Assembly: GCA_964560325.1 (NCBI GenBank)
Contig: CAZLLV010000242.1
Location: 1-10,138 of the forward strand
Direction: 5' to 3'
DNA from: CAZLLV01 sp964560325
GTDB taxonomy: Bacteria; Acidobacteriota; Thermoanaerobaculia; Multivoradales; DATKCC01
Length of the DNA: 10,138 bases
Shown here: positions 1 through 5,244 of the stretch, piece by piece
Layout of the letters: every line of letters starts with the position of its first letter
How positions within the stretch are numbered: the first letter of the stretch is position 1
Notes under the pieces: generated by a model
What the model was told of the DNA's origin: nothing
Database searches by the model: none
Seen by the model: the letters and a program-made list of their open reading frames with translations, nothing else
Made by a program: the position numbers and the translations under genes

Positions 1-1085
1 GCGACGTCCGAGAGGTCGATCTCCGGGCGGGTCCGGACCGTGACCGCGGCCACCCGAGCCTCTCCGTCCCCCGCCGCGAAGCCCCCCCCGTCCGCGATCA
101 CCCCGGCCAACCCCTCGAGCACCGGCCGCGGCACGACGCTCCGGCCGGTCAGCTCGACCCGGAGGAGCAGTCGATCGGGCGCGCCCGGGCCGTAGCCGCC
201 GAGCTCGTCCGCCGCCCCCCGCAGCTCGGCCGCCACCCGCGCCGAGACTCCGTCGGCGTCCGCGGCTCCGGTCACGTCGACCTCGACCGTCTCCCAGCGA
301 ACCGTGGCGAGCGGCACGAGCGCCGGGCGGTCCGGGCAGCCTCCCGACGGATCGAGCTCGAGCGTCCAGGCGCCGTGCTCCCCCTCCTCGGTCCAGTCGC
401 GCGGCTGGAGCGAGCCCGGGTAGAGCGCCCACCGGCCGCCGGCGAGGTCGACGAGCTTCGGCTGGTGGAGGTGGCCGAGCACCCAGGCGTCGATCGCGCC
501 GCCGGCGCACGCCTCGAGGCCGGCGCGGGTGAGCGGCGCGTTGGTCGAGGGTGAGGTGTCGAGGTCACCGTGAATCAGGCCGAGGCGGGGCGCCGGCTCC
601 TCGGGCGGCTCGAGGTCGTGGAGCGCGAGCGGATCGTCGGCCACGTCGCGCGCCGGGAACGACCAGCCGTCGACGTGCAGGAGCGCCCGGGCGTTCTCAT
701 CCTGTCGGTCCCGCCAGGTGAAGCGCTCCCAGCGACCGCCGTCGCCGAGCAGGTGGAAGCGCTCGCCGCCCACCACGTCGGTGAGGCGCCGGAGCACGTC
801 GAAGTCGTGGTTTCCCGCCACCGCGCAGACGTCGATCCCGGCGTCGGCCAGGCGCCGGAGGCCGTTGCCGAGCGGCCCGAACGCCTCCCAGTAATGGTTT
901 GCGCGGTCGACGAGGTCGCCCGCCAGGAGCACCAGCCCGATCCCGTCGTGCAGCGCCAGGTCGACCGCCCGCTTCCACGCCGCCGCCACCGATACCGCCC
1001 GCACGTCCACCCCCGAAGGCACGCGCCGCGGCCGCGCCCCGAGGTGGAAATCGCCCAGACAGAGGATCTTCTTCGCCGCTCCCAT
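1..1085 (-). CDS. SbcD/Mre11-like metallophosphoesterase (3' end outside window)
   Basis: Calcineurin-like metallophosphoesterase of the DNA repair exonuclease (SbcD/Mre11) type. The metal-binding motifs appear in the correct order: GDFH (Asp12, His14), GDLVD (Asp57), GNHD (Asn92, His93, Asp94), HGD (His172) and GHLH (His205, His207), followed by the usual YPGSLQ strand. In this family these residues bind two metals, usually manganese, for phosphodiester hydrolysis. The region after about residue 235 resembles the capping part of SbcD and continues past the left edge, so the protein exceeds 361 residues. I chose ATG 1085 because it puts the first strand (KKILCLGDFH) at the N terminus; in-frame ATGs at 1097 and 1100 are possible, and AGAGGA lies only 3 bases before 1085, so the start is uncertain. 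The usual partner, an SbcC-type ATPase, would lie to the left. A nonspecific phosphoesterase or UDP-sugar hydrolase is less likely given the YPGSLQ element. Confidence 0.87.
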   Translation of the reverse strand, partial: MGAAKKILCLGDFHLGARPRRVPSGVDVRAVSVAAAWKRAVDLALHDGIGLVLLAGDLVDRANHYWEAFGPLGNGLRRLADAGIDVCAVAGNHDFDVLRRLTDVVGGERFHLLGDGGRWERFTWRDRQDENARALLHVDGWSFPARDVADDPLALHDLEPPEEPAPRLGLIHGDLDTSPSTNAPLTRAGLEACAGGAIDAWVLGHLHQPKLVDLAGGRWALYPGSLQPRDWTEEGEHGAWTLELDPSGGCPDRPALVPLATVRWETVEVDVTGAADADGVSARVAAELRGAADELGGYGPGAPDRLLLRVELTGRSVVPRPVLEGLAGVIADGGGFAAGDGEARVAAVTVRTRPEIDLSDV

Positions 1086-1140
1086 CGGTCCTCTCATCAT
1101 AGCTTTCGATCGTCTCCCGTTCCCGATGGTCCCGGCCGTG

Positions 1141-1273
1141 CTTCCAGAGGCGTCAGGGTGCCGTGGCACGTGCCACCCGCAGCGGACGACCGAGTGAGGC
1201 GTACGAACCGTACGCCGCAGCGAGGGAGGAGCGAGGACGGCGCGTGACGCGGTGCCATGGCGCCTCTGGGAAG
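1141..1273. repeat. Imperfect inverted repeat enclosing palindromes (MITE/REP-like or structured RNA)
   Basis: CTTCCAGAGGCG at 1141-1152 is matched by CGCCTCTGGGAAG at 1261-1273, a perfect complement apart from one extra G. Inside lie a perfect 14-base palindrome, GTGGCACGTGCCAC (1163-1176), an 8-bp hairpin with a 3-base loop (1198-1216), a 6-base complementary pair GCGTCA/TGACGC (1150-1155 and 1245-1250), and a near-palindrome, GGTGCCATGGCGCC (1251-1264). Symmetry this dense does not arise from coding sequence. It fits a small nonautonomous palindromic element or a multibranched RNA. No target-site duplication is visible at the ends. Confidence 0.5.
1198..1216. repeat. Perfect 8-bp hairpin, 3-base loop
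   Basis: GGCGTACG (1198-1205) and CGTACGCC (1209-1216) are perfect inverted copies around a three-base loop, AAC. The hairpin sits near the middle of the larger inverted repeat 1141-1273 and would form its apical stem if the whole element folds. Confidence 0.6.
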
Positions 1274-1278
1274 GGAGC

Positions 1279-1310
1279 GGCCCGGTGGGGGTGTGGGAAC
1301 CCACCGGGCC
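1279..1310. repeat. Perfect 11-bp hairpin
   Basis: GGCCCGGTGGG (1279-1289) and CCCACCGGGCC (1300-1310) are exact inverted copies with a 10-base loop. This is the strongest single stem in the intergenic region. Neither strand has a T-run after it, so it does not look like an intrinsic terminator. It begins six bases after the inverted repeat 1141-1273. Confidence 0.65.
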
Positions 1311-1468
1311 ACTTGTAGGTGGGAAGGGGGCACCGTTTCCGGTGGGCCCTCGTCCGGCGCTCCCGGTAGAGCGGAAAGCAGGCAGAGTAACCGGGAAATC
1401 GCCGGTGGATGGGGCTCCCCCCGTGGGAGAGCCGCGCCGACTCTCGGACGGCTCGAGGAGCCGCCCGA
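1279..1468. ncRNA. Candidate structured RNA, family and strand unknown
   Basis: Six non-overlapping stems lie within 190 bases: 1279-1310 (11 bp), 1331-1344 (CACCG/CGGTG, 4-base loop), 1358-1373 (CGCTC/GAGCG), 1390-1406 (ACCGG/CCGGT), 1413-1433 (8 bp with one mismatch) and 1444-1468 (10 bp with one mismatch, 3-base loop). GC-rich DNA produces chance hairpins easily, so this is suggestive only. If transcribed on the minus strand, the AT-rich patch at about 1487-1515 could supply a promoter and the RNA would lead into the phosphoesterase gene. It could also be the 3' end of the htpG transcript. I do not recognise a known RNA class. Confidence 0.25.
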
Positions 1469-1532
1469 TACCGCGTCGGACCGATTGAGAGTATCTTAAT
1501 TCAACGACTTTTCGCCTGAAGCGGAGAATCTC

Positions 1533-1549
1533 CGACGAGCGTGTCGTCG
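1533..1549 (-). terminator. Weak hairpin just after htpG
   Basis: CGACGA (1533-1538) and TCGTCG (1544-1549) form a 6-bp stem with a 5-base loop, seven bases past the htpG stop codon. No T-run follows on the minus strand, so it would be at best a pause site or a Rho-assisted 3' end. Confidence 0.25.
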
Positions 1550-1555
1550 TTCGTC

Positions 1556-3652
1556 CTACAGGCTGCGCGCCATCAGGTCGGCCACCGCGCGGTTGAAGCG
1601 TGCCGGATCGGGCAGCTCCGAGCCCTCGGCGAGGAGCGCGTAGCCGAACAGGAGCTGGGCGTAGTCGCCGACCGGCAGCTCCTGCGCCGCCTTCTTCGGC
1701 TTGGCCTTGCCCTTCTTCGCGGCGGCGCCCTTCCCCTCCTTCGCCTCGCCCTCCGCTTTCACCTCGCCACTCTTCGCCTCGGCCACGGTCTCGCCGAGCT
1801 GCTCCCGGATCTTTCGCACCACCGGGTGCTCGGGGTTGAGCTCCAGGATCCGCCGCTGCTTCGGGCCGCCGCCCTTGCCCTTCTGGAGGAGCTTCTCGAG
1901 CTGCGGGCTGTAGTCGTGCTCGGCGCCCACCAGGCAGGCGGGCGAGGTGGTGAGCCGGGTCGAGAGGCGCACGTGCTTGACGTGCTCGTCGAGCTCCTTC
2001 TGGAGCCGCTCGGTCAGGCCCTTGAACACCTCCTCCTTCTGCTCCAGCTCCTTCTTGCGCTCCTCGACCTCCTTCTCGTCGCCGAGGTCGACCGTGCCCT
2101 TCCCGACCGACTTGAGCCGCTTGCCGTCGTACTCGGTGAGGTACTGGGTCAGCAGCTCGTCGACCGGGTCGACCAGGTAGAGCACCTCGATGCCCTTGTC
2201 GCGGAACGCCTCGAGGTGCGGCGAGCTCGCGACCTGCTCGCGCGACTCGCCGGTGAGGTAGAAGATCTCCTTCTGCCCCTCCTTCATGCGGGAGGCGTAC
2301 TCGGCGAGGGTCGTCGACGCCTCCTCGGAGTCGCCGTGCGACGACTGGAAGAGCAGCAGCTCGGTGAGCTTCGCCTTGTTGTCGAAGTCCTCGGTCACGC
2401 CCTCCTTCATCGCGCGGCCGAACTCGCCCCAGAACTTCCGGTACTTCTCCCCGTCCTTCTCCTTCAGCTCGGAGAGGTAGTCGAGCACCTTCTTCACCAG
2501 CCCCTTGCGGATGGCGTGGATCAGCCGGTCGCCCTGGAGCATCTCGCGCGAGACGTTGAGCGGCAGGTCGGGCGATTCGACGACGCCCTTCAGGAAGCGG
2601 AGGTAGCGCGGCAGGAGCGCCTCGCAACGCTCCATGATGAGCACCCGCTTGACGTAGAGCTGGAGACCGGGCTCGAAGCCGACGTAGAAGAGGTCGTACG
2701 GCGCCTGCCCGGGCACGAAGAGGAGCGCCTGGTACTCGAAGCGGCCCTCGGCACGCTGGGCGATGTGCGCCATCGGCTCGTTCCAGTCGTGCGAGATGTG
2801 GCGGTAGAACTCCGCGTACTCCTCCTCGGTCACCTCCGACTCCGGCTTCGCCCAGACCGGCACACGCGAGTTGACGGTCGACTCCTGCACCACCCGCTTC
2901 TTCGTCTCCGGCTGCTTCGGGACGCCGTTTTCGTCCTGCTCGATCTCGTCGTGCTCGGTCTTGAGGACGATCGGGTAGGTGACGAAGTCGGAGTACCGCT
3001 TGATGACCCGCTTGAGCACGAACTCGTCGGTGAAGTCCTGGAGCCCGGCCTCTTCGTCGACCGGCTTCAGGTGCAGGGTGACGGTGGTGCCGCGGGCGTC
3101 GCGCTCGCCGTCGGAGACGGTGTACTCGCCGGTGCCTTCGGACTGCCAGTGCGTCGCGGTCTCCTCGCCGGCGCGGCGGGTCAGGACTTCGACCCGGTCG
3201 GCGCCCATGAACGAGGAGTAGAAGCCGACGCCGAACTGGCCGATGAGCTGGAGGATCGAGTCCTCCTCTTGGCCCGCCTTCTCGGCTTTCTCCGCCTTCT
3301 TCAGCGTCTCGATCAGCTCCTGGGTGCCGGAGCGGGCGATGGTGCCGAGGTTGTCGATCACCTCCTGGCGGCTCATCCCGATGCCGTTGTCGGTCACGGT
3401 GAGGGTGCGCGCGTCCGGGTCGGCCTCGATCCGGATCTCGAGCGGCGCCTCGCCGAGCTCCGGCCCGTCCTCCTTGAGCGCCTCGAAGCGCAGGCGGTCG
3501 AGGGCGTCGGAGGAGTTCGAGATCAGCTCGCGGAGGAAGATCTCCTTGTTCGAGTAGAGCGAGTGGATCATCAGGTCGAGAAGCCGCCGCGTCTCGGCCT
3601 GGAAGGTGAGGGTCTCGCTGCGGGGAGCGGTCTCAGCGGTCTTGGTGGTCAT
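1556..3652 (-). CDS. htpG: Molecular chaperone HtpG (bacterial Hsp90)
   Basis: ATP-dependent Hsp90 chaperone, 698 residues, acting in the cytoplasm as a homodimer in late folding of client proteins. The N-terminal Bergerat-fold ATPase shows every expected motif: ELISNSSDALD with catalytic Glu42 and Asn46, DNGIGM (Asp88), GTIARSGT (103-110) and the glycine-rich lid IGQFGVGFYSSF (137-148). The middle domain carries the conserved NVSREMLQ segment. The family's typical length is about 620-640 residues. The excess comes from a slightly longer ATP-lid region (about 117-133) and a Lys/Ala/Glu-rich insert at about 620-663 in the C-terminal dimerisation domain, before the conserved end (YALLAEG...). 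ATG 3652 is preceded by GAGG at 3664-3661, eight bases away. The gene follows the helix-turn-helix gene by 129 bases on the same strand. I see no convincing sigma-32, CIRCE or HspR site upstream. Confidence 0.98.
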   Translation of the reverse strand: MTTKTAETAPRSETLTFQAETRRLLDLMIHSLYSNKEIFLRELISNSSDALDRLRFEALKEDGPELGEAPLEIRIEADPDARTLTVTDNGIGMSRQEVIDNLGTIARSGTQELIETLKKAEKAEKAGQEEDSILQLIGQFGVGFYSSFMGADRVEVLTRRAGEETATHWQSEGTGEYTVSDGERDARGTTVTLHLKPVDEEAGLQDFTDEFVLKRVIKRYSDFVTYPIVLKTEHDEIEQDENGVPKQPETKKRVVQESTVNSRVPVWAKPESEVTEEEYAEFYRHISHDWNEPMAHIAQRAEGRFEYQALLFVPGQAPYDLFYVGFEPGLQLYVKRVLIMERCEALLPRYLRFLKGVVESPDLPLNVSREMLQGDRLIHAIRKGLVKKVLDYLSELKEKDGEKYRKFWGEFGRAMKEGVTEDFDNKAKLTELLLFQSSHGDSEEASTTLAEYASRMKEGQKEIFYLTGESREQVASSPHLEAFRDKGIEVLYLVDPVDELLTQYLTEYDGKRLKSVGKGTVDLGDEKEVEERKKELEQKEEVFKGLTERLQKELDEHVKHVRLSTRLTTSPACLVGAEHDYSPQLEKLLQKGKGGGPKQRRILELNPEHPVVRKIREQLGETVAEAKSGEVKAEGEAKEGKGAAAKKGKAKPKKAAQELPVGDYAQLLFGYALLAEGSELPDPARFNRAVADLMARSL

Positions 3653-3678
3653 GGATCTCGCCTCGGATGACGTTCAGG

Positions 3679-3695
3679 TTCCAGGATCTGTGGAA
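3679..3695. promoter_or_regulatory. Possible operator upstream of htpG (TTCCA-N7-TGGAA)
   Basis: A 5-7-5 perfect inverted repeat, TTCCA/TGGAA, lies 27 bases upstream of the htpG start codon. The right half is part of a tandem run of TGGAA units at 3691-3705. The size and symmetry fit an operator for a dimeric regulator. Linking it to the neighbouring helix-turn-helix protein is inference only. Confidence 0.25.
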
Positions 3696-3764
3696 TGGAA
3701 TGGGCACGCGGGCGCTCTCGCACCCTGCCTGAGGAAGCAACAGGTACGGCGTCTCTCGGGATTC

Positions 3765-3780
3765 CCGTCCGGCGGGACGG
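3765..3780 (-). terminator. Hairpin directly after the helix-turn-helix gene
   Basis: CCGTCC (3765-3770) and GGACGG (3775-3780) form a perfect 6-bp stem with a 4-base loop, beginning two bases after the TGA stop of the upstream gene on the minus strand. No T-run follows. The position suggests a transcript end between this gene and htpG, or a processing or stability hairpin. Confidence 0.35.
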
Positions 3781-3781
3781 A

Positions 3782-4243
3782 TCAGGGGTAATCGTCGAGC
3801 TCTTGGAACGGCAGCCCGCAAGGGTAGAACAGGTTGAACACCGGCTGCTCGATCGCCTCCGCGAAGCCGAGGAACCGCGGCCCGTACACCTCGAGCTCCG
3901 AGTCGCCCGACTCGATCTTCCGGTACTCGTCCTCCGAGATCCCGAGCGCCTCGGCCATCTCCGCTTCGCTCTTCTCCCGGCGCTCCCGGTGCCCCTGGAT
4001 CAGGCCGCCGGCCTGCCCCTTCTTCGTGTCGGAGAAGCGGCCCGACTCGGCCAGCAGGCGCGAGGTCGGGGTCTCAAGCTCGATCGCGATCTGCGCCAGG
4101 TGCGGCCCCCACTGCTCGGCCGGGGACTCCCCCGCCTCCATGGTCTGCCACTCGTCCGAGGAGATCCCCAGCTTTTCGGCGACCTCGTCGATCGAGAGCT
4201 TCTTGTTCTCACGTTCCTTCTTGAGCACGTCGCCCAGCTTCAT
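3782..4243 (-). CDS. Tandem helix-turn-helix (XRE-type) protein
   Basis: A 153-residue protein built from two XRE/Cro-like helix-turn-helix units. Unit 1 spans about residues 7-67 with HTH core SIDEVAEKLGISSDEW (17-32); unit 2 spans about 81-140 with core SEAEMAEALGISEDEY (92-107). Aligning 17-40 with 92-115 gives 13 identities in 24, so the two halves arose by internal duplication. A charged linker (68-80) joins them and the C-terminal tail is acidic (ELDDYP). The start is well fixed: GGAGGA at 4254-4249 stands five bases before ATG 4243. There is no membrane segment and no partner domain. The gene lies directly upstream of htpG on the same strand, so a role in controlling htpG or itself is plausible but unproven. 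Each unit is acidic for a DNA-binding domain, so a protein-binding role is the main alternative. Confidence 0.88.
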   Translation of the reverse strand: MKLGDVLKKERENKKLSIDEVAEKLGISSDEWQTMEAGESPAEQWGPHLAQIAIELETPTSRLLAESGRFSDTKKGQAGGLIQGHRERREKSEAEMAEALGISEDEYRKIESGDSELEVYGPRFLGFAEAIEQPVFNLFYPCGLPFQELDDYP

Positions 4244-4248
4244 GAAGT

Positions 4249-4254
4249 TCCTCC
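4249..4254 (-). promoter_or_regulatory. Strong ribosome binding site of the tandem HTH gene
   Basis: GGAGGA on the minus strand with five-base spacing to ATG 4243. It rules out the longer in-frame extension that opens at 4336. Confidence 0.8.
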
Positions 4255-4304
4255 GGCGGTGTCGGTCGTCTCGGTGTGTCGCGAATCCGCGTGGCCGTTC
4301 CCGC

Positions 4305-4324
4305 CGGCGGTTCCGAAACCGCCG
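4305..4324 (-). terminator. 8-bp hairpin between the PilZ-like gene and the HTH gene
   Basis: CGGCGGTT (4305-4312) and AACCGCCG (4317-4324) pair perfectly around a 4-base loop that reads TCGG on the minus strand. It lies 67 bases after the stop of the PilZ-like gene and 61 bases before the HTH start. No T-run follows, so termination would be inefficient; a leader hairpin of the HTH transcript is the alternative. Confidence 0.35.
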
Positions 4325-4391
4325 CGGGGGCCACACGCAACATGGTGCCCGGGGCCGCCCGGGGAGGGACAGAGCGGCGCCGCCGGCCTCG

Positions 4392-5156
4392 TCACTTGCC
4401 CATCCTCTGGAGGTAGAGCTTGAGCGCCGCCTTCTTCAGGTCCTCGCGGATCTCCGAGCTCCGGGCGAAGCCCTGGAGGGCCGAGGTGGGCAGGCCGGGC
4501 AGGAGGTTTTTCGCGAGGATCGACGGCGTCTGCGGGTTCTTCACCACCGCCGTCCGCACGTCGAGGCTCGACGACCAGCGCCGGTCGCTCGCCACCCGCT
4601 TCAGGATCGAACCGGGCGCGTAGGGAGACTTGACGATCTGGAGCACGTCGTCGCTCTCGAGGTGCGGGTTGTTGAGGAGCGCCATCATCACCTGCGGCGA
4701 GGTCTCGCGCAGCAGGATCTGGCGCTCGGTGCGGTTCGCCTTGAGCGCCAGGCGCACCTTCTCCGGCGGGGTCATCTTCTGGATGCGGAAGATCGGCGAC
4801 GCGCCCATCGTCTCGCCCCGCTCCTCCGCCTCCGCCCCCTCCTCCCGGGCGCCGTCGCCGAGCTTGCGCCGCAGCTCGAGGGTCTTCGCGGTCGTCCACT
4901 CGTCGGTCTGGAAGGCGGTGGTGAAGCCCTCCGCACCCTCGTGAAAGACGTGGAGCGCCTGGGCGCCGATCCGGAGCTCGAAGCTCCCCGGCGCCGCGAG
5001 GGCGACCGTCACCTCGGAGCCGCGCGCCAGCCGCTCCGGCACCGCGGCCAGGAAGCCCTTCTGCTCGCGCATCGACGCGACGAACGGCTCGACGGCGTCG
5101 AGGCCGTCGAAGGTCAGGGTGAGGAGCTGCGAGGCGCTGTCGTACTCGGGGGTCAC
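4392..5156 (-). CDS. Unnamed protein with PilZ-like N-terminal half and helical-repeat C-terminal half
   Basis: A 254-residue cytoplasmic protein with no signal peptide or membrane segment. Residues 8-85 alternate short beta-strand-like segments (LLTLTF, GFLAAVP, GSEVTVALAAPG, FELRIGAQALHVF, EGFTTAFQ) in the order seen in PilZ-like barrels, but the c-di-GMP-binding RxxxR and D/NxSxxG motifs are not evident. After a Glu/Ala/Gly-rich linker (about 100-117), residues 122-250 form repeated helices with recurring asparagine-proline turns (LLNNPHL, VVKNPQTP) and VMMALL/VRTAVV helices, resembling the leucine-rich-repeat-variant or HEAT-like class. Similar modules beginning PPEKVRLALK recur in uncharacterised proteins of Acidobacteriota and Myxococcota, from memory. 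The start is GTG 5156, about 25 bases downstream of the expected transcription start of a TATACT box; no clear Shine-Dalgarno precedes it. Upstream in-frame extension would run into hrpB. Function unknown. Confidence 0.72.
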   Translation of the reverse strand: MTPEYDSASQLLTLTFDGLDAVEPFVASMREQKGFLAAVPERLARGSEVTVALAAPGSFELRIGAQALHVFHEGAEGFTTAFQTDEWTTAKTLELRRKLGDGAREEGAEAEERGETMGASPIFRIQKMTPPEKVRLALKANRTERQILLRETSPQVMMALLNNPHLESDDVLQIVKSPYAPGSILKRVASDRRWSSSLDVRTAVVKNPQTPSILAKNLLPGLPTSALQGFARSSEIREDLKKAALKLYLQRMGK

Positions 5157-5187
5157 GGCATCCGGTCCAGTGGCTCGGGGCGCGCCG

Positions 5188-5195
5188 AGTATAGA
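5188..5195. promoter_or_regulatory. Possible shared, symmetric -10 element of a divergent promoter
   Basis: On the minus strand 5193-5188 reads TATACT, five of six matches to the sigma-70 -10 box, about 32 bases upstream of GTG 5156. On the plus strand 5190-5195 reads TATAGA (four of six), about 50 bases upstream of hrpB. The TATA core 5190-5193 is common to both. It is the only AT-rich spot in the 88-base divergent gap. Neither direction has a good -35 hexamer. Confidence 0.45.
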
Positions 5196-5244
5196 GCCCA
5201 GCGCGGACCCGGCTCCAGCCGGGGGTCTGACACGATGGAGGGCG

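Larger units (their letters stand above)
1101..1555. other. 455-base gene-free stretch rich in hairpins
   Basis: No convincing protein is encoded here: short reading frames exist on both strands, but their predicted proteins are arginine/proline/glycine-rich without any domain. The stretch lies between the start of the phosphoesterase gene and the stop of htpG, both on the minus strand. Positions 1141-1273 form an imperfect inverted repeat with perfect palindromes inside. Positions 1279-1468 hold six separate hairpins. Positions 1487-1515 are conspicuously AT-rich for this genome, reading TATCTTAATTC on the plus strand, and could include a promoter. I looked for RNase P, tmRNA, SRP RNA, 6S RNA, tRNA and the cobalamin, TPP and glycine riboswitch consensus motifs and recognised none. 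Confidence 0.6.

Noticed and set aside
570..1247. Plus-strand open frame of 225 codons at the left end
   Set aside because: It is antisense to the phosphoesterase, which carries all five metallophosphoesterase motifs on the minus strand.
1130..1285. Complete MITE with target-site duplication
   Set aside because: The terminal inverted repeat is suggestive, but the bases on either side show no direct duplication and no copy is seen elsewhere in the window.
1252..1499. Two small plus-strand frames of 78 and 80 codons in the intergenic region
   Set aside because: Two overlapping frames both open across the hairpins, with Pro/Gly/Arg-rich products, no domain and no clear ribosome binding site.
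1101..1555. RNase P RNA, tmRNA, SRP RNA, cobalamin, TPP or glycine riboswitch in the structured intergenic region
   Set aside because: None of the diagnostic conserved strings of these families is visible on either strand.
1541..3670. Plus-strand open frame of 709 codons opposite htpG
   Set aside because: It is the antisense of htpG, whose protein is unmistakable. The predicted product is Leu/Val/Glu/Arg-rich without domains, as expected from GC-biased third positions.
3695..3720. GCCCATTCC on the minus strand as a sigma-32 -10 element for htpG
   Set aside because: It resembles CCCCATNT, but no CTTGAA-like -35 lies 13-17 bases upstream.
5119..5244. Longer hrpB start at ATG 5119
   Set aside because: It would add 42 residues unlike any HrpB N terminus and overlap the start of the divergent gene. 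ATG 5245 has a GGAGGG and matches the family start.
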